Part shown: one piece after another, positions 21,128 to 31,665 of the stretch
Layout of the letters: every line of letters begins with the position of its first letter
Numbering within the stretch: position 1 is the first letter of the stretch
DNA from: Phallus indusiatus
Taxonomy: Eukaryota; Basidiomycota; Agaricomycetes; Phallales; Phallaceae
Length of the DNA: 64,000 bases
NCBI GenBank assembly: GCA_027605045.1
Contig: JAQFWX010000014.1
Span: 741,391-805,390, forward strand
Direction of reading: 5' to 3'
Program-made: the position numbers and the translations under genes
Notes under the pieces: generated by a model
Seen by the model: the letters and a program-made list of their open reading frames with translations, nothing else
The model's database searches: none
Told to the model about the DNA's origin: nothing

Positions 21128-24100
21128 ATGGGGTATGAAATGAATTTTGTGTTTATGTCTTGATCTCACCTTTTAATAGTAGAACCACATCTGCAAAAAA
21201 GTTGAATCATACCATCCGTCTGCAAAATCATCAACGCTTGTGTGATTCCTGCAACCAGCCTGTTAATAGACGGGGTTTTGACAGACACATAAAAAGCTGT
21301 CTGGCCAGGCATGCTCATGCACAATCAATAGCGGGAACACCAGTGGATGTCCTGCCAGATCCTCCTCCTGACAGTTTGTCTGGACCGGAGCTAATATTTC
21401 CACCAGTTGACGAGGAGATGCAGGGTAAGCAATTTTTTTGTAGTTTTCCATACATTAAAAAACCTTACTGTGTTACCTAGACGAGGTAGAATCTGAAGAA
21501 GAAGATCCGATTGACGAAAACTCCAATTCAACTGGCAGTGCGGCTCATGATGCTGTACAAGAATTCATACGCGTTATGCATCATCCTCACAGCGGCAAAA
21601 CATCAACTATCATCCCGCTTGATGATCCAACATTAAACCAAGCGTCGTCAGCCAATCCTACTGCAACTCAAGGTCCGGACGATGATAGTCCCTGGGCCCC
21701 ATTTCGCAGTCGCGCTGATTTTGAATTCTGTCGTATCGCCGTCTCAAAAGCACTTGACAAGGAAACAATTGAAACACTTTTAGAAGGACTTAACGGAAGA
21801 TGGGCATCTGGAACAGAGTTGACGCTTCGAAACTTTTCTGACTATCAACGGTCTTTGGCAGCTGCACGTAATTTTAGCGTTCGGGTAAGTGCATATCTCT
21901 GCCTTTCCTTACCGGCATTTTTTGACAATTCAATAGTTTAAAGAGGAGACCATTGTACATGAGTTCAAAGGGAAAAAATACAGCTTCACATTCCAATACC
22001 GAGACCCATGGCAATGGGTTTTAGACATTGTGACGGACCCTACTTTGGCAGATTCCATCATATGGTATCCGGAGCAGAAATGGCTTCATCACCATGGTCG
22101 CATTACACGGATTTATGATGAACTCAATACTGGTGATCGTTGGTGGGAGATACAGGTAGTTAAAACAATGATTATTCATGTCCATCTTCCGCTTAGAATC
22201 CACTAACATTGGCACTTCGAATTTAAGGACTCTCTTCCAAATGAAGAAGGAATACCACACTGCTTCCTTCCATTACATTTATGGCTTGATAAAAGCAATG
22301 TTGCTAAGACAGTCAAAAAACACCCAATTATTCTGCGCGCAGGCTTCTTGCCCAGCTCAATCCGAAATGGCTCTGGAAATGGTGGTGGTGTGCTTATCGG
22401 CTACATGCCTATAGTATGTTTATTACTCTTTTCAGCTAATAAGTTTTGATTAATTCACAATTTTAGATTGAAGGGAATTGTAGTACCGAGGATGACTCCA
22501 TGACATCCGTTGAATTTGCCAGGTTTAGAAGAGAAGTCTATCAGCGGGTCCACCACATCATCTTCCGCAAAATTCGTCGTCATTCTCGTTGTGGCGGACA
22601 AACTGTTACATGTGGGGATAAGTTGCGTCGGGTAATACATCTAGGAATCATGATTCTCGCTCTTGATGGAGAGGAAGCGTGGTGTTTGTGTGGTACCCGT
22701 GGCGCCAGAGCAAATTACCCATGTCCACGTTGTCTAACTCATCACAATGCACTAACATGCCTCAGTGTAACACCAAAACTTCGAACACAGGAAGATATGA
22801 AAACTATCTATGAGGATGCCCTAACAATGTCCGCAACAGCAGCTGAAAATTTATTACGGGACTCAGGACTTCATTTAGTAAAGGTAATTCATTAACTAAA
22901 CATTTTATTAAATGTATTAAAATAATATCATCTCAGAATGCCTTTTGGAGTATTTTTGCCTCTGATCCATACTTGGCATACTCGTATGATGTCTTACACG
23001 CAATGGACTCCGGCGAGTGGGGAAAGCACCAATGGGAATTACTCAATGAAAAGATCCTCAATGACCACGGGAAAAAACAATTATCAGTCAAGTATGTAAT
23101 TATTCTTTTGTTTTGTTCGGTTCCTTACATTCCAGAATATCAGTATGAATAATGTTCCGAGATGGCCATCACTAAAGCATTTCAGTAACGTTACAAATGT
23201 TGACTTTGCAGACGGCAACAGCTACCGGGATATATTGAAGGTATGTTATCTATATCATAATATGCAATGAAAACTTAGCCGTAGTTTAGGCTGTTATATT
23301 TTGCTTGGTAAATCTATTACCAACAAACTCGCCAGTAATACATTGTTTCCGTACTTTGGCTGTAATTCGTTGCATCGCAGTCCTACGGCCAGTGTCACAA
23401 GAACACATAGTATACCTAAAGGAATGCCTGACAAAGTATGAAAAGTACTGCATGGTAAGTCTCGTATTTATGTTCACTAAACTGATTTTAACTGAATGAT
23501 TGATATCCCAGAAATTAACGAAAACCTATAGGAAGAATTACGAATATCCGAAGCACCATTCCCTTGTTCACCTTCCCTACGACTTACAGATGAAAGGCGC
23601 GATCGATAATTACTCAACAAGGCCTGGAGAAGGGTTTCAACAGGAAGTTCAGCAAGCTTATGACCAGACCAACTTTCGGAACACTGAGGCACAAGTATGT
23701 AAATTGTAATTATTTTCTAATTCTGTAGTAATCTTTAAGTTATTAGATGATTAGAATTGACGAGAATCAAGAAGCAATTGCAAAAATCACGTTTGCCGTT
23801 CGCAACTATGACCTTTCGAAACAGGCGGCAGCTAACGAGGTGGCCGTCAACGATGATGATGAACCTCTGCCGACAGCCATAGCCAGCGATGACCACTGGA
23901 AATTTGGTTCACACCTTCGCAAGGTTTCGCCTGAAGAATGGGAGTCTTGTGAGCTTGCTAAACGAACAGCAAGGCAGACCGATTGCCGTCCTATTCAGCA
24001 CTTTTCATCCCAACTCAAACATTTCTTAACGGAGTTCTTACCGGAGCTGACGCGGTCGTTTGAATTTATTAAGGTATGATCAAGCATTTGTCATTAGATA

Positions 24101-24564
24101 CTGTACAATGCTCACATTCCCAGTTAACACCATACCAGTGTTTGTATCTTCAATACCGTTCGCTCGAAAACTGGCAAGAGAAAAGGGACATACTTCGGTG
24201 TAACCCTTGTTTCCACGGTCAGCCTCGTTATGATTGCGTCGTGATCAACACAAACCCCATATCGTTTGGCCGACTTCATGGTTTGTTCCGGCTTCACGAA
24301 TCTCCTAACGTCTACCACGATATTGCTTTAATCACTTACCTTGACCCCTCTTCATGGAAACCGAAAACAAAATGGGAAGGCTGCCGCGTCTTTGAGGAGA
24401 AAACAAAGTCTGATTTCGTGTTCGTCAAATATCTCATTCGAGGGTGCCATATGATTCCGGCATTCGAGAAATCAAAGAGAATATTCTATCTCAATGACTT
24501 GGTTGATTCCGACTCTTTTTTGCGATTTTATCTTGATCAGCGGCTCCGTCAGACAGACATATAA
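21128..24564 (+). CDS. Plavaka transposase (947 residues, twelve exons)
   Basis: Exons: 21128-21132, 21180-21424, 21481-21884, 21937-22155, 22228-22413, 22467-22883, 22937-23091, 23144-23240, 23290-23454, 23512-23694, 23747-24073, 24124-24564; the join is open throughout. The start is a five-base exon (ATGGG) giving MGRTTSAKKLNH. An N-terminal zinc finger reads LCDSCNQPVNRRGFDRHIKSC (roughly residues 30-51). Then come Plavaka-typical blocks: PWAPFRSRADFEFCRIAVSK, DRWWEIQDSLPNEEG, IRNGSGNGGGVLIGYMPI, CGDKLRRVIHLGIMILALDG with LCGTRGARANYPCPRCL, and YDVLHAMDSGEWGKHQWELL. The C-terminal part contains CFHGQPRYDCVVINT and FVKYLIRGCHMIP. The protein should bind the subterminal repeats and cut the element out. 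Catalytic acids cannot be assigned with certainty by eye. It appears intact and may be active or recently so. Confidence 0.85.
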
Positions 24565-24746
24565 CAATTTATAGCTCAATTCCATGTACCTACAACCAGA
24601 TAAACATTTATTCAATTATTGGTATTCTGATATGGTTGTATATGAAAACTCCAGTTCATATCTGACCCGGTCAGCCCCAATCAGGCCTTCAGGCTGCGCC
24701 AGTCCCCGTCAGCCTCCGTCAGATTTTGGCCTCCTAGATCCGGCGG

Positions 24747-24763
24747 TTTCGATTTTTGCGACA
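24747..24763 (-). repeat. Right terminal inverted repeat of the Plavaka element
   Basis: Reverse complement of the left repeat, identical over 17 bases, followed by TA. It ends where homology to the Hsp20 downstream copy near 4890 begins, supporting insertion beside the Hsp20 locus. Confidence 0.85.
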
Positions 24764-25184
24764 TACTGTTCCTTTTTTTCACATTCCCGCAGTTCTCTTC
24801 CATTGTTCTTCCTCCTCAATACCCTCAGACTCATATTTCCCATGTTCATATGATGTTCCCCTCCGGCGTAACATATCGATGAACTCAATCAACAAGAACA
24901 GTAACTCAGTAGTGTAAACGTCTCTCTTGAAGTATTAGTTTCATTTGTTTTTTTCCTGATTACTAACTGTGTCGCATCGGGCCCGACACAAGTACATATG
25001 TATATACATATATAAGCAAAGCATACCCGAATGAGGTACGCTCAAAAAGAAGTAAATTATACAGAGTATATGATGCACAAACGCATCTTTATAAGCATAG
25101 ATGAAAACGATGAATCAGAATAGAAAAAAATCAATGCGAGAACACCGTGGATTGTCAGGTGGCATCGTTGGGCGTGGCGGGGAA

Positions 25185-25838
25185 TTATTGAATCTGGACC
25201 CTAAAAGAGCCTTGTTCCTCAGTAATCTTAGGGACCCGCAATGTTAGAATGCCGTCTTGCAAGGTTGCGTTAATTTTAGAGGCATCAACAGCACGAGGAA
25301 GCCAGACTGTGCGTGTGAAGTGCGACGAACCGACAAGGTCACGTTCGGATGAAATTACAGTAGGCGCAGAAGAATCTGGTTTGGTGACTACATTACGAAT
25401 ATTAGACCCCGAGATAGAGTGACAACGTGAGATAGCAAACATACCTTCGTTGGATGTTGACGCATTTTCATTCCCGTTATCTGAGGTAGCCGCGCCCGCG
25501 CCCTGCTCAGTGGCGTTAAGAGTGGCGTTTCCATTCCCATTATTGTGATGCGCCCTAGCCAGAATCTTCCCTTCAATAGTCAAACTGCGTCCGTTATCCC
25601 CAACTCTAACCTCAAGATTCTCCTTTTTGACGCCAGGGACTTCGGCTTCGACAATATAATCGTTGTCGTACTCTGACAGGTCTAGAGTTGGGTGGCGGGA
25701 TTGGACAAAGTCATCAAAGGGCGCAAAGTGGTGGTGCATGGTTGGGAACGAGTATGGTGATCGGGTTGAGCGAGCTACGTCGTCGAAGAGTTTGAAGAAG
25801 GGGCGGAACTCGTTGAAGAATGTGCGGGAGAGAGACAT
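25185..25838 (-). CDS. Small heat shock protein Hsp20 (217 residues)
   Basis: A single minus-strand exon, start MSLSRTFFNEFRPFFKLFDD, consistent with the usual intronless Hsp20 genes. The alpha-crystallin domain is split: its first part (about residues 50-91, TLDLSEYDNDYIVEAEVPGV then KKENLEVRVGDNGRSLTIEG) is separated by a ~75-residue Asn/Ser-rich insertion from its second part (TVWLPRAVDASKINATLQDG then ILTLRVPK, about 173-204). The C-terminus FRVQIQ holds a V-x-I pair like the family's I-x-I dimer-groove motif. ATP-independent holdase chaperone by family. Insertions of this size are common in fungal Hsp20s. A TATATATA-like box lies ~100 bases upstream of the ATG (near 25940), and a five-unit heat shock element lies about 400 bases upstream. 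A broken copy lies at 6325-6915. Confidence 0.9.
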   Translation of the reverse strand: MSLSRTFFNEFRPFFKLFDDVARSTRSPYSFPTMHHHFAPFDDFVQSRHPTLDLSEYDNDYIVEAEVPGVKKENLEVRVGDNGRSLTIEGKILARAHHNNGNGNATLNATEQGAGAATSDNGNENASTSNEGMFAISRCHSISGSNIRNVVTKPDSSAPTVISSERDLVGSSHFTRTVWLPRAVDASKINATLQDGILTLRVPKITEEQGSFRVQIQ

Positions 25839-26243
25839 TGTTGAATGAGACGAGTGTGTTAAAGCGATGGGTTGTTGAGGCTATTCGTTGATTGCTTTTG
25901 TGTGAATTTAGTTAGACTGAGACGTTGGAACAGAAGCTTTATATATACTCATTGACAACTGACTGGTTTATCGAAGAAAATTATAGACCAGTGGAGAACC
26001 GTCCAGGATATTCCAGCAGTTACCTGCAGTTACTAAATCGGTCGTGACGACACGGATGATGACTACATGTAATCATGAAATAATCAACATATAACACAAT
26101 CGTTCTGACATACTCATGAGACATAGGAAACTTCAAAAAATGAGACGAGTGTTTCGGTTCTGCTGCCTGCAAGGGTGTGTCGTGGCAAGTTGGCGTGTGA
26201 CAGTCACGTTGCGTAACGTGTAAACGCCCAAATTCTGATTTAC

Positions 26244-26266
26244 TTCCCGAACTTTCGAGAAGATTC
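26244..26266. promoter_or_regulatory. Perfect five-unit heat shock element
   Basis: Alternating TTC and GAA triplets at 26244, 26249, 26254, 26259 and 26264, each separated by exactly two bases, the consensus array bound by trimeric Hsf1. It lies 406 bases upstream of the Hsp20 ATG and 440 bases upstream of the divergent membrane-protein gene at 26706, so it could serve either or both. A shorter version (TTC-GAA plus TTT) sits at 29270-29282 upstream of the paralogous gene at 29692, and a partial one at 30944-30961. Confidence 0.75.
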
Positions 26267-26705
26267 TACAGTTCACCGACCAGCGAACTGGAAAGCGTCG
26301 CGTGGCTACCCACAACGACGTGAACTTCTGCTTTTGTATCATGGTTGGGTTTTCACCCCCGTGAATGATAACGATTGCAATCCAGAATTCTGAATACGCA
26401 ACAGTACTTGTGTTGTGTTTTCGGGTTGGACGTCTAAAAGAAAAAATTCGTAATTGCACTTCATAGTAGAATTCTCAGGCTCCCTAATGTTGGCAACCAT
26501 TTATTTTTTATACTGACCGGTTCATTCGTATATCATTCAGGTTTCAGACTGGCAAAATATTTCTAGCGGCTCGTGCCCACGACCGTCTTTTACCCCCTGA
26601 CCATCCCTATATGATATCATTGTTCGACCACCTCAAGTACATAGGCGACGGATGATTGGGCCTTAGGACTGACAGCGTTACCTGTCAATTTCTTTCGCAT
26701 AGAAC

Positions 26706-27486
26706 ATGGCACCAATTTCTCGAAACAGCCTCCACCTCGACCCCGTCGTCACAATTAGCGATGCCATTGGTTAGTTGTATTCTTTGGTCGGGTTTTTTTG
26801 AAATAAAACTAAACACGTGAAAGAAGCAGGACAAGCATATCCGCCGCCCATTTTGTGGGACCCGAAAACCACACTTGATCTAGAAACTGTTCAGGATTCC
26901 GGCAATGCACACGAACACCCTGTTTCCGTTCTCGACACGCCAGTCATTATTACTCCCAATGACGTCCTGGAGAACGAGAATGTCTCTCACTATTCTCCCC
27001 GAAGCTTAGCTCCTCGCGATTTTGGGCAGCAATCCAAGGCGGACCAGGCATCCGAGATCATTATGATCATCGTTTTTGGACTGAGTAAACTCCCCTAAAA
27101 AGCATCTCATTTCAAACATGAACTAACATCGATTTTTCATCTGTTTTTCTGACACAGTGGCGGCCTTCGTAGTGCTCATCATACTTCTTGGTGCCATCCA
27201 GCTTATTATTGATTTTTTCAAGACACTGGAATGCTGCAGTTGTCATCGGCCAGAGCAGGAGAATGATAAAGCTGGAAAGAGTCAGTCCCAATCCAATATG
27301 TCCGCCGATTCTATACAGTTAAACACGTTGACCAATTCTGGTGAAACGCGTCGAGATGGATCCAACGGCGAGCTCCCTACCTACCAAGACTCAACCCCAG
27401 TGAAAAGTCCCCATGTCCGTCACGGCGCGTTACTGACAAAGTCAGTAACATCTGACGTGAGAGGTACATTCATGACTAGTTTCTGA
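26706..27486 (+). CDS. Single-pass membrane protein with Cys cluster and LPTY motif (215 residues)
   Basis: Exons 26706-26769, 26830-27084 and 27158-27486, introns phase 1 in both cases. It begins MAPISRNSLHLDP. The hydrophilic N-terminal half (~95 residues, containing PPPILWDPKTT and SPRSLAPRDFGQQSK) is followed by one strong transmembrane segment (about 97-127, IIMIIVFGLM then AAFVVLIILLGAIQLIIDFF), a membrane-proximal CCSCH (132-136) and a Ser/Asn-rich tail with LPTYQDS (PY-type LPTY at 179-182). No signal peptide is clear. It pairs with the paralog at 29692-30453, with which it shares exon-1 length, intron positions and the upstream TTTTACCCCC block. Unknown family; the PY motif suggests recruitment of an Rsp5/Nedd4-type ubiquitin ligase, an inference. 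It is divergent from Hsp20. Confidence 0.75.
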
Positions 27487-28619
27487 TCATGCGTGTCTGA
27501 CAGGTTTTGCCAAATAATATCTTCAGAGTAGTTGTAAGTTTTTGTATACTATCTACACGCTAAAATAAAAGTCGCTTAATGAAGTATTTCTCCAATCGAT
27601 CATCTTGTCGTGCCAAAGTGCCGGCGCGACCGTTTTTGCCTACTTGGCGGTCTTTGAAATTACAATGAAGAGCATCCTGCCTTTCGCTCTGACCACGATC
27701 ATCCCACTGCGCCCTTTTCGCTAAGTCAGTCCTGCCCCCAATTTCCAACTTACTACAGTCTTCTCGCCATTCTTACGCTTGATACATCCGGAATGCATAA
27801 CTCAAACCCGAGGTCATAGTGAGGAAGCAACCAGATACGTAACATACCACTTGATCATATCCTTTTTGGCGTCCGTGCTGATTATTATAGCCTACCATAG
27901 TGACAAGCAAATCAGAAAAAACGACGATCGTTCGGGGAACGATGCATACATGCATTTGTAGCATCAAAACATTGCATGGGAAGCTTCAACATACACTGCA
28001 CGGTATGAAATGCAGTCATTTATTAAACCTAACTCGGGTACATACAGGAAAGGATCTGATGTAGGTTACCGGTTACCCAAGATTGTGAAGGAGGTATGTG
28101 TTCCCTAATTGCTACTATTTCATCTTATTCAACCTGGTATAGATATACAAACAGACGAGAAAAGAAACCTCGATAGCCGTGAACTTTAATACGTACGCAT
28201 TGGTCTTCTTTTAGTTATGATAGAGTCTTGCTTATGTACATTCTAGCATTTTCTCTTCATTCCTCGGACTCCCATTTCCTATCTCCCACCATAATTCCGA
28301 CCGCTTTCCACTTTCCGCCTTCCATCTCTTCTCTATCTTCATTGATAACAATGACCGCATTAAGCCTTAAGTAGAAATGAAAATGTAGTCATTAGATGCA
28401 TTAATAAACAGAAAATTTTGACAATTATGCATGAACCAGCAGGAGCTGGATAAAAAAGCAAGTCCTGAAAGAGTCGTCTATGACAGGAGAATAGTCAGGA
28501 TAGGCCAGAAATCAACGAGAAACGAATGGATTGTGATCATGATGAAGCAGTTTTTGACCGTGGCGCTTTCAAGAAACTTTTAAATCACTGTCAGTGCATG
28601 ATATGGTTGGATTAACATA
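27487..28619. other. Intergenic region, no gene seen
   Basis: Short frames only, none with a domain. A pyrimidine-rich tract lies at about 28250-28340. Confidence 0.4.
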
Positions 28620-28950
28620 GCGCGTCACGGCTTGTCAGAAAAAAACCGTAACGGACACGGGGACTTTTCACTGGGACTCAACCCCCGACCGACATGCTCC
28701 GATGGTCCTCCCAACCAGTCTTTGATGGCTTTAACACATTTTGAACTGAATTTACGAACGGAGAATTAATCGAGATGTATATAGATGTATTTAGCATAAA
28801 TTTTCACGTATGTACCAGTACACGACGTTTGTTGGTTTAGCGTATCAAAAAGTAGCTATCAAAAAGGATAGGAGTCTGTTTTTCATTAATATTCTGTGGC
28901 GCCGTTATTTTGAACTTATGTATTAATGAAATAACATCTCATTTAGTGTA
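28620..28950. pseudogene. Mosaic fragment of the PY-motif membrane gene family
   Basis: Positions about 28636-28682 are the reverse complement of the 3' coding part of the gene at 26706 (around 27393-27436, CCAGTGAAAAGTCCCC). Immediately after, 28690-28950 matches in direct orientation the 3' end and downstream flank of the gene at 29692 (ACATGCTCCGATGGTCCTCC, then AACTGAATTTAC, then TTAATGAAATAACAT). Two family pieces in opposite orientation are therefore joined here. No open frame survives. Confidence 0.6.
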
Positions 28951-28965
28951 CCCAGAATTAAACGC

Positions 28966-29144
28966 GATACTCGGCGATATTCGACTCCAGGTTTCGGGGT
29001 CTAGATTTAGAATCTGGAGTCTGGAGACCGAAGTTGATACTCAGCATCTGGATTTGCTTAGAGCCTGGACTAGACTGTAATCAAAAGTCTACGATACAAT
29101 GATCGATAAACGGCTGCCACTGACAGTGCAGCCTCAGCCGACGG
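28966..29144 (+). repeat. Left arm of a long inverted repeat around the gene at 29692
   Basis: Starts GATACTCGGCGATATTCGAC and ends CAGCCTCAGCCGACGG. It matches the reverse complement of 30960-31126 with scattered substitutions, including exact blocks such as CTCAGCATCTGGATTTGCTT and ACTGTAATCAAAAGTCTA. The left arm has a ~12 base insertion relative to the right. Confidence 0.85.
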
Positions 29145-29691
29145 GATCCACCTTCTGCACACGCTGGCACTGAAGCAAGGGTCTACGGTCGTGGCAACTG
29201 GCAACTGGAATGTGACAGTCACGTTGTGTAACGCGTAAGACGCTGGCACCGTAGTTGTTCTTTAGCACCTTCGAGAAGATTTCGCGGTCAACCAACCACA
29301 CGAACTTTATGGTTTTACCTACAACGATGCGAACTTTAGGTACGATAGTTTGATTTTCACCCTCGTAAATAAATGTTCACGATGCAAACCCAGATTTTTG
29401 AATATGTGAAAAATACTCTTATGTTTTCATGTTGCCAGTGGACCTCAAAAAAGAACAAATTCGCAGCGATCGCACTTACATAGTAAATAATTTTTTCTTT
29501 CTGTTATCTACCATTCGAGCTTTCAATAATTTTGATATCGGCTTAACCGTATATTAGGTCTGGTAAACCATTCTTGACGGCAGAGCGATTTTCTCCTTTT
29601 ACCCCCTGTTCCCCCCTATGATCTCATTGCTTCATTACCTCAAGTAGATGACAACTGGACGGGGCGTAACCGTCAGGTTCTCATCCACAAC

Positions 29692-30453
29692 ATGGCACCG
29701 ATTTCTCAAAACAATCGCGACTTCGAGCCCGTCATCACAATTACCGATGCCATTGGTGGGTTGTATTTGATTTTCGTGGAGTTTCCGGACTAAACACATT
29801 TAAGAAGCAGAACAACTATACTCACCACCCATTCTTTGGGACCCGAGCGCCACCCTGGATATAGGAACCGTTCAGGATTCCAATGCCCACGAACATCCTG
29901 TCTCTGTTGTCGACATGCCAGTCATCAGCACTCCCAATAATGCTCTAGAGAACGAGAATGTATCTCACTATTCTCCCAGAGGCTTATCTTCATTAGCCCC
30001 TCGTGATTTTGGACAGCAATCTAAGGCGGACCAGGCAGCAGATATAATTGCTCTTATATTCTTTGGATTGGGTAAGCCGTAAAAACGATTTTTCTTCAAT
30101 TATGCTCTTTGGAAAAGATAAATATGAACTAATTGCTTTTTCAACTTATTCGGACAGTAACGCTTTACGTAGCGATCCCCCTAATTGGTGTCGTTCTTGC
30201 TGTGATCATATATATTCTTGCGGGTATTGGAAAATGCTGCTGCGGTTGTGATTGCCTGGAGGATGCTAAAGAAGCCAGACAGTCCCAACAGTCCCAATCC
30301 AACACGTCTACGTCTACACAGTCAAACACATCCAATACTGGTGAAACGCCTCAATGTGAAATCAACAGCGAGCTCCCTGCCTACCAACACTCAATTCCCA
30401 ACCAACATGCTCCGATGGTCCTCCCAGCCATCCTTTCGAGTCCTGCGGCTTAA
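29692..30453 (+). CDS. Single-pass membrane protein with Cys cluster and LPAY motif (206 residues)
   Basis: Exons 29692-29755, 29811-30071 and 30158-30453, both introns phase 1 and at the same places as in the gene at 26706. It begins MAPISQNNRDFEPVITITDA. The N-terminal half matches its paralog (HEHPVSVVDMPVI, ENENVSHYSPRG, APRDFGQQSKADQAADI). The transmembrane segment differs in sequence (VTLYVAIPLIGVVLAVIIYI), followed by CCCGCDC (135-141), a Ser/Gln/Thr-rich tail and LPAYQHS with LPAY at 181-184. N-terminal conservation against a diverged membrane helix and tail suggests selection on the N-terminal half. The whole gene lies inside a 2.2 kb inverted-repeat unit (28966-31126). Function unknown. 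Confidence 0.75.
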
Positions 30454-30959
30454 TTGTAAGTTCAGCCGCTAACTTGCAGTCGGAAAATTGTATTTCGAGA
30501 GTGGAGTCTCTTGCACGGAGGTGTTGATGATTGCTCAAATTGCGATTTAAACTGAATTTACAACGGAGGATTAGTCGATATGTAAGCGTTGCACAATTTT
30601 TTTATGTACATTTGTTAGTCTAGCTGCTAGCATATTAAAAAGAATCGGAGTCTGTCAGTATTAATTTTGTTTTATTAGTATTTTATTGTGTCGCTATTTG
30701 AATCTGGATATTAATGAAATAACATTTCAATGTGTCCGTGTCCCTCACCGCGAAAGCGCGCGCTCTTATACCTTACTCAACCTGAAGAATACATATGTTG
30801 TGCTGATATAAACCACACACTCGTCGAACCATAGTAAGCAATAAAATCGCACAACTGGTTATAAATGTTGAACCGATATTTATGGATAATGAGTCGGTAG
30901 GCGAATATGCCGGACTGATATGTCGCTGTGGCAATGTGGTCCAGAACTTTCGGAAGATT

Positions 30960-31126
30960 CCGTCGGCTGAGGCTGCAGCCGTTTATTGATCATCGCACCA
31001 TAGACTTTTGATTACAGTCCGGTCCAGGCTTTAAGCAAATCCAGATGCTGAGCATCAATTCCAGAATCCGGATCCTAAATCTAGACCTTGGATATCAAAA
31101 CCTGGAGTCGAATATCGCCGAGTATC
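30960..31126 (-). repeat. Right arm of the long inverted repeat
   Basis: Reverse complement of 28966-29144. The arm ends GAGTATC at 31126. Beyond it, 31140-31260 holds a degenerate series of TCCAGACT-like units. Confidence 0.85.
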
Positions 31127-31665
31127 ATGTCTACTAGGCTCTCATAGATTTCGGAGGCCGAATCTAGACCACAATTACCGAACCTAGACTCTAAAGATCA
31201 ATCCAGACTTCAGTCACAAAGTCCAGACTCCAGCCACAGTATCCAGACTATATTCCAAATACGTTTATGGGCCACCGCTCTTTGTTCCAATATGGTAACG
31301 TTTATCAAGGAAAGAGTCCGCTAGTCCCAATAACCAAGGAAACCACAGTCCGCTAATGGTCAACTTCCTGTGAGACTGAGGAGGTCCATGCAGGGTCTGC
31401 CACAAGATTTTTTTTTGCTCAAAATGTTCATATCTATAGATTACCGCCAGACACTTCTTTGTAACCTGAAAGCGATGAATTGGCGAAACCTTAACACAAA
31501 TGAGCATGAGAACGCGCGGATTAAATAAAACCCAAGAATGGCGGCATCGAACTGGGTCTTGTTTTTCATCGCCCATAAAATCTGACATATTTTCTTTCAA
31601 ACAAATCTCACCTCTCTGACCCAGCCAGCCCCTCAGTCTGTTGCTTGACTTAACTAGAACAAAAC
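31127..31665. other. Intergenic, degenerate tandem units and a rejected antisense frame
   Basis: About 31140-31255 consists of imperfect repeats around CCAGACT/CTAGACT, related to the inverted-repeat arms. A 135-codon antisense frame (31265-31672) has no recognisable domain. Confidence 0.4.

Larger units (their letters stand above)
17645..24763 (+). mobile_element. Plavaka-type DNA transposon carrying three genes, apparently complete
   Basis: Terminal inverted repeats TGTCGCAAAAATCGAAA match perfectly over 17 bases at 17645-17661 and 24747-24763, with TA next to each end (17643-17644, 24764-24765). The element is 7,119 bp. Both subterminal zones hold many CCTGA(C/T)/GTCAGG-type repeats (17665-17935 and 24660-24735), likely transposase binding sites. 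Inside are a small coiled-coil gene (18449-19019, plus), a DUF6698-type gene (19065-20907, minus) and the Plavaka transposase (21128-24564, plus). None of the three has an internal stop in the spliced models. Plavaka transposases belong to the CACTA/CMC group by established classification. Boundaries are called from the inverted repeats alone. Confidence 0.85.
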
